This document shows, in pieces, positions 43,713-51,544 of a DNA stretch of 64,000 bases. The position numbers were made by a program, and so were the translations under genes. A model generated the notes under the pieces. The model was not told where the DNA came from and searched no databases. It saw only the letters and a list, made by a program, of their open reading frames with translations. Origin of the DNA: Zhenhengia yiwuensis (GTDB lineage: Bacteria; Bacillota; Clostridia; Lachnospirales; Cellulosilyticaceae); the NCBI RefSeq assembly GCF_014384995.1, contig NZ_JACRSY010000006.1:1-64000 (forward strand), given 5' to 3'. How positions within the stretch are numbered: the first letter of the stretch is position 1; the number at the start of each line of letters is the position of its first letter.

Positions 43713-45248
43713 ATGGCAAAGAAAAAGAATATTTTACTTATTTTCACAGACCAACATCGAGCCGATACATTATCTTGTTACAACCGAGATACTTTATGCC
43801 AGACACCTTACATAGACGCACTAACAAGAGAAAGTGTTGTATTTAACAATGCTTATACAACTTGTCCTGTATGCTCACCAGCTAGGAGTTCATTGATGTC
43901 GGGGAGCTATCCTTCTAAAACAGGTATGGAGACTAACCTTTATCAATCAGGATGTAGGACACATGAACTTCAAGATACACCGTACCTACTTAGCCGTAGA
44001 CTACAGACTGTAGGATACAACTTAGGCTATACAGGAAAATGGCACTTAGGATTAGGTGCAGATAAAGCAGGAAGTAGCGAGGGGCGTAGTGTAGTAGCGC
44101 AACAAGTAAAGGGCTTTATGGATAGTGCAGCTTACGAACATTATGGAACCTTACCAACAGATGTGGGCTTTGTTGGGGATAATTTCCCAGGACATGGGAA
44201 TGGTGGATGGACTTATCCACAGTTCCATCAGTATTTAGCAGACAATAACTTAGAAGTAAAGATGATTAATAAAGGTAATGGCAATAGGGCAGGGGATCAT
44301 TCTACTTGGGCAGAAGTGGTATCACCTATAGAATCCACGATTGAGTACTATCTTACACAAAGGGCTATAGACCTTATTGATACGCTTACACAGGAAGATA
44401 AACCTTTCTTCTTTGCACTTAACTTCTGGGGACCACATGAGCCTTTCTTTGCACCAACTCAGTTTTTAGATTTATATAGAGAGATGAAAATACCGGAGTC
44501 TCCTTCCTTTAGAGAAGATGCAGCATCTATGCCTAAAATCTACGAGCTTATTAGAAGACCAGAACAGGATTGGAGTTTCTTTGAAAATACATTAAGGCAT
44601 TACTATGCATGTATTTCTCATATTGATGCACAGATAGGAAGACTTATAGAGCATCTTAAGGTTAAAGGACTTTATGAAGATACAGTCATTATCTTTGCAG
44701 CAGATCATGGGGACAATCAAGGCTGTCATGGTGGTATGGAAAATAAATCTTATAGCATGTACCAAGATACAACCAATATTCCACTCTTTATAAAGCCAGC
44801 AGTAGCAGACTTTAAGGGTTACACACAAGATGCTTTTGCTTCAACTTGTGATATTTATGCAACGATCTTAGACTTAGCAGGTTATGTGCCTCAAGATGCT
44901 TATGGCTTTGGCGACGGTAGGCCGCTTACACGTTTTATAGAAAGTGAATCTAAGGAAGGTTGGGCAAATGACATTGTAACAGAAGGTATGGGTGCTTTTG
45001 ATGTCATTACAACTCAGCGTATGTATAGACAAGGTCAGTACAAATATGTCTTTAATGGCGCAGGGGAAGATCAATTCTTCGACCTTCAAGCGGACCCTTA
45101 TGAGATGAATAACCTTATTGATAAAGAAGATAAACAAGAGCTTATTTTAAACATAAAAAATGATTTCGCAGACTGGATGAGTGCACATGGAGATATAGCG
45201 CGCCATGCTTTTTGTAAGATAAATAGAATTAAAGAATGGAAGTTATAA
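43713..45248 (+). CDS. Sulfatase 3 (Cys-type, cytoplasmic)
   Basis: A 511-aa sulfatase of a different subfamily from the first two. The formylglycine precursor is Cys54 in VCSPARSSLMSG. Metal and active-site motifs are ILLIFTDQHRADT, GYTGKWHLG and VIIFAADHGDNQGCHG. Residues ~125-200 are an insertion not seen in sulfatases 1 and 2. No signal peptide. The final 30 residues (IARHAFCKINRIKEWKL) are basic. It follows after 29 bp with AAGAGAGGTATACC, and the maturase gene starts 4 bp after its stop. Its divergence suggests another sulfate position or linkage. Confidence 0.92.
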   Translation: MAKKKNILLIFTDQHRADTLSCYNRDTLCQTPYIDALTRESVVFNNAYTTCPVCSPARSSLMSGSYPSKTGMETNLYQSGCRTHELQDTPYLLSRRLQTVGYNLGYTGKWHLGLGADKAGSSEGRSVVAQQVKGFMDSAAYEHYGTLPTDVGFVGDNFPGHGNGGWTYPQFHQYLADNNLEVKMINKGNGNRAGDHSTWAEVVSPIESTIEYYLTQRAIDLIDTLTQEDKPFFFALNFWGPHEPFFAPTQFLDLYREMKIPESPSFREDAASMPKIYELIRRPEQDWSFFENTLRHYYACISHIDAQIGRLIEHLKVKGLYEDTVIIFAADHGDNQGCHGGMENKSYSMYQDTTNIPLFIKPAVADFKGYTQDAFASTCDIYATILDLAGYVPQDAYGFGDGRPLTRFIESESKEGWANDIVTEGMGAFDVITTQRMYRQGQYKYVFNGAGEDQFFDLQADPYEMNNLIDKEDKQELILNIKNDFADWMSAHGDIARHAFCKINRIKEWKL

Positions 45249-45252
45249 CATT

Positions 45253-46374
45253 ATGCCACCAATTCATTTACTGATTAAGCCTGCTTCAAGTGGGTGTAAT
45301 TTAGCTTGTAAATATTGTTTTTATGCAGATGTCAGTGACCATAGAAGTGTAAAAAGTTATGGGAAAATGACAGTAGAAGCTTTAGAAGTCCTTGTAAAAA
45401 AAGCAATGGAAAGAGCGGAAGGAAGCTGTACTTTTGCTTTTCAAGGAGGAGAGCCTACATTAGTAGGATTAGAGTTTTATGAAGAGCTTGTAAGACTTGA
45501 GAAGAAGTATGCTAAACCTGGTTTAACTGTACAAAATGCTATTCAGACTAATGGAACACTTATTACAGAAGAATGGGCTAAGTTCCTTGGTAAAAACCGT
45601 TTCCTAGTGGGACTTTCTGTAGATGGTACAAAAGAAGTGAACGATGGATTAAGATGTTTTAGAAATGGAGAAGGTACTTTTGAGAGGCTCATGGAGACAG
45701 CAGCCTTATTTGATAAGTATAAGGTAGAATACAATATCCTAACCGTTGTCACAAAGCAGGTTACAAAGAATATTAAAGAGATTTATGATTTTTACATAGC
45801 ACATAACTTTAGATATTTACAGTTCATTCCTTGCCTTGATGATATACAAGATGAAAAAGGAAGCAAAGATTACTCACTTTTACCAGAGGATTATGAAGTT
45901 TTCCTTAAAGACCTCTTTGATAAATGGTATGAGACCCTTAGAAAAGGTGAGTTTATCTATATAAGATACTTTGAGAATTTACTTCAAAAGATGTTGGGTT
46001 ACTATCCTGAAGCCTGCGGCATGATGGGAACTTGTACACATCAGTACGTTATAGAAGCAGATGGAGGGGTATACCCTTGCGACTTCTATGTAATGGATGA
46101 GTATAAAATTGGAAACCTCCTAACAGATGATTTTGAAACACTAGAAGTAAACCGAACAGCCATTAACTTTATCCCTCAGTCACAAGCTAAAGACTCAGGA
46201 TGTATGAAGTGTAAGTGGTACCGCTTATGCCATGGCGGATGCAGACGTGATAGAGACCAATTTGACAATGGCAAAATGGGACGCAACTACTTCTGTAGAG
46301 CTTATAAGACATTTTTTAAATATAGTTACCCAAGACTTGAAGAAGTTGCAAAAATGATTCTAAGTAGAAGATAG
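45253..46374 (+). CDS. Anaerobic sulfatase-maturating enzyme (radical SAM, SPASM)
   Basis: A 373-aa radical-SAM enzyme that oxidises the active-site Cys (or Ser) of sulfatases to C-alpha-formylglycine without oxygen. The CxxxCxxC cluster is Cys15/Cys19/Cys22 in SSGCNLACKYCFYAD. FQGGEPTLVG and QTNGTLI match the anSME core. The C-terminal SPASM cysteines are in GGVYPCDFYVMDEYKIGN and CMKCKWYRLCHGGCRRDR. Its location 4 bp after sulfatase 3, in the same operon as three Cys-type sulfatases, makes the assignment strong. Without it the sulfatases should be inactive. Confidence 0.93.
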   Translation: MPPIHLLIKPASSGCNLACKYCFYADVSDHRSVKSYGKMTVEALEVLVKKAMERAEGSCTFAFQGGEPTLVGLEFYEELVRLEKKYAKPGLTVQNAIQTNGTLITEEWAKFLGKNRFLVGLSVDGTKEVNDGLRCFRNGEGTFERLMETAALFDKYKVEYNILTVVTKQVTKNIKEIYDFYIAHNFRYLQFIPCLDDIQDEKGSKDYSLLPEDYEVFLKDLFDKWYETLRKGEFIYIRYFENLLQKMLGYYPEACGMMGTCTHQYVIEADGGVYPCDFYVMDEYKIGNLLTDDFETLEVNRTAINFIPQSQAKDSGCMKCKWYRLCHGGCRRDRDQFDNGKMGRNYFCRAYKTFFKYSYPRLEEVAKMILSRR

Positions 46375-46386
46375 GGGATATGGGAC

Positions 46387-48129
46387 ATGAAATTATATTG
46401 CACACTCGTAAGTGAAATGTACAAGTATAGTTATGGGAATTACAATCCTTGGGAAGTGCCTTTTAAGGAAAGAGAAAGTATGAAGTTAACCTGCGCAAGA
46501 AATGACAGCGCAGCGGCTCAGCTTCTCCTTTATAGTGAAGAAGAAATGATGGTAACAGTAGACAAGGCGCCAGCTCTTTATGAGACTTATCCTGTGAAGA
46601 CAGTGAGAGTAGAGACAAGCTTTGAGGGGCTTACAGGTCATGAAGTGACAATGAATCTTGTAGGACTTGTAAGAGATGATGATGGGAATTACAAATCAGA
46701 AGTTATCCTTGGAGAGCAAAGAAGGTTTAATGAAAAACTTAAAGTGCAGCCTGTATGGATAGAAGTTAAGACAAGTGAGGAGACTAAGCCTGGTGAATAT
46801 ATAGGTAAGGTTAAAGTCTATTACTCGGACCTATTTGGTGATGAAGTACTTCATAAAGAGATAAGTATTCAGCTAGAAGTAATGCCAGCGCTACTTAAAC
46901 CTTTACATGAAGGAGACTTTTATCTCGATCTTTGGCAACATCACACTTCCATTGCGAGAACTTATGAAGTGGCGCTTTGGAGCGAGGAGCATTTTAGACT
47001 CCTTGAAGAACACCTTAAAGTCCTTAAAGAACTTGGACAGAAGGCTATAACGGTTATTGTATCAGAAGCACCTTGGTCTGGGCAGTGGTCCTCTTATTAC
47101 CGTACCAATGCTTCAGATTACTTTGAGTACAATATGGTAAGCATTAAACGCACCTTAGAGGGCGAGTGGCAATATGATTTCACAGCCATGAACCGCTACA
47201 TTAACTTATGTTTAAGTTATGGTATTAATAAAGAAATAGAGATTTTTGGCCTTTTAGGCATATGGACGATGGCTGATGCAGGCTATGGTAAAGTCATAGA
47301 AGATAGTGAAGATGCTATTAGAGTACGTTACCTTGATGAAGCCACAGGGACTTATAAATATATACGTCATAAGGCAGATTTAGAAGGGTATATCCGAGCG
47401 ATTGATCAAAATATTGCAGATAACGGATGGCAAGAGCTGGCTAAAATCGTATGTGATGAGCCAGGAGATATTAACCTCTTTAAAAATACATTAGGTACCT
47501 TATCTAAGCTTACACCACATATGAAATTTAAAGTAACCATCTGTAGCCTTCAAGTTGTACTTGAAGACTTTGAAGGTATTGATGATTATGTCATTAACTT
47601 GCCTCTTATCTTATCAGAAGAAGAGCGCATTAAAGAAATAAGAGAGCAAAAGGATAGTACCATGAGCTACTATGTAGCCATTGATCCTAAGACGCCGAAT
47701 ACTTTCTTAAGCTGCCATTTAGCAGAGAGTAGAGTACTCCCTTGGCTTTCTTATTATATGAATATGGATGGTTTCTTGAGATGGGCAATCTGGCTATGGC
47801 CTAATGATCCCTTTAACTATGAATCTTACCATTATCAAAAATTTAGAGCAGGTGGGACACACTTTGTCTACCCAGGTAAAAATGGAAAACCCCTTTATAG
47901 TTTAAGATATAAGAACTTAAAGAAAGGTATCCGTGACTATATGATTTTTAAAGCTTATGTAGAGAAAACAGGAGATAAAGAAGCTGTTTATGAGGCCATT
48001 AAAGGTATTATGAAAGTCGATCATTTAGAACAGATGAAAGGTGCTTATCGAAGAGAAAACCATGAAGTACTTTCCCTTAACTATTGGGATTACGAGGAAA
48101 GAGTCAATCATTTCTTAAAAGCACTTTAA
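46387..48129 (+). CDS. DUF4091-domain protein, putative glycoside hydrolase
   Basis: A 580-aa protein. An N-terminal beta-sandwich (~1-165, with the GEYIGKVKVYYSDLFGDE pattern) is followed by a TIM-barrel-like region. That region contains FYLDLWQHHTSIARTYEV, APWSGQWSSYYRTN, YGINKEIEIFGLLGIWTMAD and CDEPGD. A C-terminal DUF4091 segment has GFLRWAIWLWPNDPFNYES and LRYKNLKKGIRDYMIFKAY. DUF4091 proteins are typically glycan-degradation enzymes or lectin-like proteins of unknown specificity. CDEPGD and other acidic loops could hold the catalytic pair. No signal peptide. It starts 12 bp after the maturase gene and closes this operon. Confidence 0.82.
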   Translation: MKLYCTLVSEMYKYSYGNYNPWEVPFKERESMKLTCARNDSAAAQLLLYSEEEMMVTVDKAPALYETYPVKTVRVETSFEGLTGHEVTMNLVGLVRDDDGNYKSEVILGEQRRFNEKLKVQPVWIEVKTSEETKPGEYIGKVKVYYSDLFGDEVLHKEISIQLEVMPALLKPLHEGDFYLDLWQHHTSIARTYEVALWSEEHFRLLEEHLKVLKELGQKAITVIVSEAPWSGQWSSYYRTNASDYFEYNMVSIKRTLEGEWQYDFTAMNRYINLCLSYGINKEIEIFGLLGIWTMADAGYGKVIEDSEDAIRVRYLDEATGTYKYIRHKADLEGYIRAIDQNIADNGWQELAKIVCDEPGDINLFKNTLGTLSKLTPHMKFKVTICSLQVVLEDFEGIDDYVINLPLILSEEERIKEIREQKDSTMSYYVAIDPKTPNTFLSCHLAESRVLPWLSYYMNMDGFLRWAIWLWPNDPFNYESYHYQKFRAGGTHFVYPGKNGKPLYSLRYKNLKKGIRDYMIFKAYVEKTGDKEAVYEAIKGIMKVDHLEQMKGAYRRENHEVLSLNYWDYEERVNHFLKAL

Positions 48130-48135
48130 AATACT

Positions 48136-48197
48136 TTACAAATAGGTTTACAAAAAGATACAAAAAGCTATTCTAATGACATAAAATCTTGTATAAT
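48136..48197 (+). promoter_or_regulatory. Promoter region of the GH125 gene with paired TTTACAAA sites
   Basis: Two direct TTTACAAA octamers (48136-48143 and 48148-48155, 12 bp apart) precede a TATAAT at 48192-48197. No good -35 is seen. The octamer is also one arm of the inverted repeat before the ABC operon at 34988-35010, so one regulator, possibly the LacI protein, may control both. Confidence 0.4.
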
Positions 48198-48232
48198 ACA
48201 CATATAAAAATAACAAATTGGAGGGCTTACTC

Positions 48233-49522
48233 ATGGAAAAACAATTACCACAATCAATGCAAAATCTCCTTGAAGAAGTTAGAGCAAAATTAGCAGGCGA
48301 CGACAAACTTATTAAAATGTTTGAAAACTGCTATACAAATACTTTAGATACTACAGTTAAAAGAATGGACGATGGTACTACATATGTAATCACAGGTGAT
48401 ATCCCAGCGATGTGGCTTCGTGACTCTGTATGCCAGCTTAGACCATACTATGTATTAGCTGAAAAAGATCCAGAAATCGCTGATATGATCGAAGGTCTTG
48501 TAAAAAGACAAATGAAATACATCTTAATCGATGCTTACGCAAACGCTTTCAACGAAGAAGAAAACGGTAACTGCTGGGAAAAAGATGAAACAGATCAATG
48601 TGACTGGATCTGGGAAAGAAAATACGAAATCGATTCACTTTGTTTCCCAATTCAAATGAGCTACTTACTTTGGAAAAACACAGGTAGAACAGGTCAATTC
48701 GATGAAGAATTCGTAAAAGCGATGTACCGTGTTATCGAAGTATTTAGAACAGAACAAGACCACGAAAATAAATCACCATACAGCTTCGTAAGAAAAGGCT
48801 GCTACTACACAGATACTCTTTCAAGAGATGGTAAAGGTGCTTTAGTTAAATCAAACATCGGTCTTACATGGTCAGGATTCAGACCAAGTGATGATGCTTG
48901 TATGTACGGATACCTTATCCCATCAAACATGTTCGCAGAAGTTGTTATGGGTTATGTAGTAGAAATCGCTACAGAAATTCTTAAAAATGAAGAACTTGCT
49001 AAACTTGCAGCTGAACTTAAAGCTGAACTTAGAGAAGCAATCGAAGCTTACGGTACATTAACAAACTACCAATATGGTAAAGTATACGCTTATGAAGTAG
49101 ATGGTTTCGGCCAATACAACATCATGGACGATGCTAACCTTCCAAGTCTTCTTTCAATCCCATACATCGGTTATGTAAATGAAGATGATGAAGTATACCA
49201 AAACACAAGAAAAATGATCCTTAGCGAAATGAACCCATACTTCTACAAAGGTTCTGCAGCACAAGGTATCGGTAGCCCACATACACCAGTAAACTACATC
49301 TGGCACATTTCTCTTGCTATGCAAGGTTTAACATCAAATGATATGGAATACAAAAAACAAATCCTTGAAATGATGAAAAACACAGATGGTGGCAAAGAGT
49401 TAATGCACGAAGGATTCAACGTAGATGATCCAACTCAATACACAAGAGAATGGTTCTCATGGGCAAATGCAATGTTCTGTGAACTTGTACTTGACTACTG
49501 TGGATACAAAGTAAAAAGATAA
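48233..49522 (+). CDS. GH125 exo-alpha-1,6-mannosidase
   Basis: A 429-aa glycoside hydrolase family 125 enzyme: metal-independent, inverting, exo-acting, and typically specific for alpha-1,6-linked mannose in N-glycans or yeast mannan. Visible blocks are TYVITGDIPAMWLRDSVCQLRPYY, CWEKDETDQCDWIWERKYEID, GLTWSGFRPSDDACMYGYLIPSNM, YIGYVNEDDEVYQNTR and GIGSPHTPVNYIWHI. Frame is open from a TTG at 48218, but that codon overlaps the GGAGGG Shine-Dalgarno, so the ATG at 48233 is used. No signal peptide. Its codon use differs from its neighbours, with many more C-ending codons (ATC, AAC, TAC, TTC), which suggests high expression. It has its own promoter and terminator. Confidence 0.92.
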   Translation: MEKQLPQSMQNLLEEVRAKLAGDDKLIKMFENCYTNTLDTTVKRMDDGTTYVITGDIPAMWLRDSVCQLRPYYVLAEKDPEIADMIEGLVKRQMKYILIDAYANAFNEEENGNCWEKDETDQCDWIWERKYEIDSLCFPIQMSYLLWKNTGRTGQFDEEFVKAMYRVIEVFRTEQDHENKSPYSFVRKGCYYTDTLSRDGKGALVKSNIGLTWSGFRPSDDACMYGYLIPSNMFAEVVMGYVVEIATEILKNEELAKLAAELKAELREAIEAYGTLTNYQYGKVYAYEVDGFGQYNIMDDANLPSLLSIPYIGYVNEDDEVYQNTRKMILSEMNPYFYKGSAAQGIGSPHTPVNYIWHISLAMQGLTSNDMEYKKQILEMMKNTDGGKELMHEGFNVDDPTQYTREWFSWANAMFCELVLDYCGYKVKR

Positions 49523-49532
49523 GTAATGTAAT

Positions 49533-49564
49533 AAGGAGCTGTCCCTATGGGGCAGCTTTTTTGC
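49533..49564 (+). terminator. Terminator after the GH125 gene
   Basis: A 9-bp stem AGCTGTCCC / GGGGCAGCT (one G:U) with a TAT loop and TTTTTT tail. Confidence 0.9.
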
Positions 49565-49613
49565 ATTTGGGAGGTGATGGGGGGCTGGGCAATGCGCCAC
49601 CTTCTGGTGAAGT

Positions 49614-49682
49614 GATAGGTTGGCTGATAAACTCTATTCAAATACTCCAAAGGAAGGTTACGAGCTTCTCAGCCAACCTATC
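49614..49682. repeat. 69-nt stem-loop with perfect 14-bp arms
   Basis: GATAGGTTGGCTGA at 49614-49627 is perfectly inverted at 49669-49682, with a 41-nt loop. It lies in a stretch (49565-49815) with no credible gene. The short ORFs that cross it run through the hairpin in several frames and have no ribosome-binding sites. Nature unknown: it may be an RNA structure or part of a decayed mobile element. Confidence 0.65.
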
Positions 49683-49814
49683 AGCAGTTGCACGAGAGAC
49701 TTACGAAGAAAGTCTATGCTCTTCTACAACCCTCCTTTCCAGACAACATGGAGAGCTACCTTGTTAGGGCAGTTAGGGTGGAGAGGAGCCAAACTTTTAG
49801 TGAGGTAATGGGCG

Positions 49815-49909
49815 GTTTCCTAATTCGTACGTCGTACTTTCAAATCGTGTCTATACTAAATAAAGACTTACAATTACTTGATTTTCAAGTATTGTAGGGC
49901 TTTTTGTTT
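49815..49909 (+). repeat. Copy A of a ~95-nt terminator-bearing repeat
   Basis: This segment aligns with 51242-51345. Shared blocks are TTTCCTAA, GTACGTCGTA, TAAATAAAG, ATTACTTG and TAGGGCTTTTTGTTTT in the same order. The 3' half is itself a strong Rho-independent terminator (AAAG-CTTACAA-ACTTGA pairing with TCAAGTA-TTGTAG-CTTT, then T-run). What transcript it ends is not apparent. The two copies enclose a ~1.4-kb accessory segment. Confidence 0.7.
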
Positions 49910-50008
49910 TTTGATGAATTATGAAGTAAGTCTCAATTAGTCATCATCACTATGACATCAAACAGGAGACTCAAATAAATGGAATTAATTAAGTAAAAAT
50001 ACTGCATC

Positions 50009-50047
50009 AAAAGAGTAGGTATAGAATCATACTATGCCTGCTTTTTT
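50009..50047 (+). terminator. Orphan terminator-like hairpin
   Basis: An AGTAGGTATAG / CTATGCCTGCT stem (two G:U pairs) with an AATCATA loop and TTTTTT tail. No gene lies directly upstream, so the transcript it would end is unknown. Confidence 0.55.
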
Positions 50048-50049
50048 AT

Positions 50050-50610
50050 TTGCAAAAAATGATGTTAATCATGAGGGGCTTTTACATAGAGAAGGATACG
50101 TACAATGGAGGATGTAATGGATGATAGATTAAGATAAATATATAAAGATAAATATATAAAGAAAAGAATGTGAAGAAGGTGAAATACAAAAGCAAAGCCA
50201 AGTTAAATAAATAGATGTGATGCACCTAGGATGAATTTACACAGTAGGTGATTATAAATAGGAAAATGTATGTGTATCAATGGAAATTAAGGGGATGCTT
50301 TACGTGAAAAAGGGGCTGAAAATCACAGTAGGAAGGGGGAAAGGGAAAAGGTTCAGCAAGATAAGATTTTTGAAAATCATCAACCATCATGTGATGATGA
50401 AAAAGTGATTATGTATGATGCAGATAGGATGAAAAAGTGATTATGTGTGATGATGGATGATGTCTGAAGGATGAAAGAAAGATGCTGTTTGGAGTGGGAA
50501 TAGATGAAAAGAAGATGAATTAGGATGGGGTGTAAATAAGTGGATATTGATAAAGGGATAAAACTTCTCTTATAATAGAAAGAAAGAATAATTATTTTAA
50601 GGATAAGAGG
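50050..50610. other. Purine-rich gene-free segment with GATGAAAAAGTGATTATG repeats
   Basis: About 560 bp with a strong excess of A and G on the + strand and no reading frame with a start and ribosome-binding site. GATGAAAAAGTGATTATG occurs at 50396 and again at 50428 (32-bp period) within a run of GATGATG-like motifs. It may be a degraded region or have a structural role. I see nothing further in it. Confidence 0.5.
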
Positions 50611-50616
50611 AATAGG

Positions 50617-51075
50617 ATGGAGAAGACAATTACAATACAACAGGCAGCAGCAGAACTTTTATCTGAGTATAGAAAGCCTCTTAAATCTAAAGATTTAGCA
50701 AGAATGGCTCAAGAGAGAAAAATGGTAGCACCTAGCATGGCAAAGGACCCCATTCAATCTTTGTCACAGACGCTAGAGCGTAACATTAGGTTAGACAAGG
50801 GTAATAAACCAAGATTAATATTTGTAGAAACAGAAACTGGACGTTGCATAGGTATACCTGAATGGTATGAAGAGGTTAAGGTAGAGAAAAAGGTAGTTAG
50901 TGAAAAGGTAGAAGTTGCTTTATCAAGTGATTTGCTTAATAAAGTAAAACTTTATCAAAGTAGCTTTAAGATTATAAGTATGGAAGAAACAATGATTCAG
51001 CTTATCAAAAAAGGTTTAAGTGCAACAGCAGAAGAACTTATCGATAGATTAAAGCTGGAACTAGACCATTTATAG
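50617..51075 (+). CDS. HARE-HTH domain protein
   Basis: A 152-aa protein. Residues ~3-80 match the HARE-HTH winged-helix pattern: ITIQQAAAELLSEYRKPLKSKDLARMAQERKMV, then SLSQTLERNIRLDKGNKPRLIFVE. A basic-acidic linker and a C-terminal helical part (KIISMEETMIQLIKKGLSATAEELIDRLKLEL) follow. HARE-HTH domains occur in RNA polymerase delta subunits, restriction proteins and chromatin factors and are thought to bind DNA or proteins. The start follows AAGGATAAGAGGAATAGG. It is isolated among non-coding sequence and the flanking repeat copies, which suggests accessory DNA. Confidence 0.72.
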   Translation: MEKTITIQQAAAELLSEYRKPLKSKDLARMAQERKMVAPSMAKDPIQSLSQTLERNIRLDKGNKPRLIFVETETGRCIGIPEWYEEVKVEKKVVSEKVEVALSSDLLNKVKLYQSSFKIISMEETMIQLIKKGLSATAEELIDRLKLELDHL

Positions 51076-51241
51076 AGTGAATACGCCAGTAATGGCACTA
51101 TGTCAATACATTTAATTTCGTAGGAGGAGTAAGTGATTTTATAATATGAGGTGTTAGGCTTACTTTAACTATTGTATTGTGGTATATAAAGATTACATTA
51201 AAAAGAAACAAAAGTACTTGTCATACATGGCAGTTCAGTAG

Positions 51242-51345
51242 TTTTCCTAAGCTGTACGTCGTAAGTTTAAAGCTTATTAGGTGCAGTAAATAAAGCCTTA
51301 ACATTACTTGGGTTAGTTTACAAGGGGTGTTAGGGCTTTTTGTTT
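51242..51345 (+). repeat. Copy B of the ~95-nt terminator-bearing repeat
   Basis: Same order of blocks as copy A at 49815-49909, with small insertions. The terminal hairpin here is AAAGCCTTAACA / TGTTAGGGCTTT followed by TTGTTTT. The rest of 51076-51544 contains no gene and ends with the spore-type motif upstream of 51545. Confidence 0.7.
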
Positions 51346-51494
51346 TACGCAATAGCATGATTATCTCATGATAATATATTCTTAGATTGCTGTAGGCTTA
51401 AATTAATAAATAGCAGGAGGAATTTAGTATATTAAAAATGTAGATATCTACAGCATAATAAAGGTTGGGATAATGTGGTTAAAAGAACATTTTT

Positions 51495-51510
51495 TTTCAG
51501 AATGAATATA
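51495..51510 (+). promoter_or_regulatory. Putative sporulation promoter element
   Basis: TTTCAGAATGAATATA is identical to the element upstream of sipL (31048-31063). It lies 35 bp before the Pro/Gly-rich gene, a normal promoter distance. Confidence 0.4.
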
Positions 51511-51544
51511 ATATAGAGAGACTACTCAAAAGGAGACTCTTAAT

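Noticed and set aside
49561..49897. Three overlapping ORFs of 62-69 codons in the + frames after the GH125 terminator.
   Set aside because: They run through hairpin sequence in several frames, lack ribosome-binding sites and share a region with the repeated non-coding unit.
49565..49915. Possible T-box, riboswitch or group II intron in the structured region.
   Set aside because: I looked for the T-box GGTGGNACCGCG motif, a domain-V-like hairpin and known riboswitch cores and found none.
50390..50460. CRISPR-like array suggested by repeats of GATGAAAAAGTGATTATG.
   Set aside because: There are only two copies 32 bp apart, purine-rich and non-palindromic, with no cas genes and no regular spacers.
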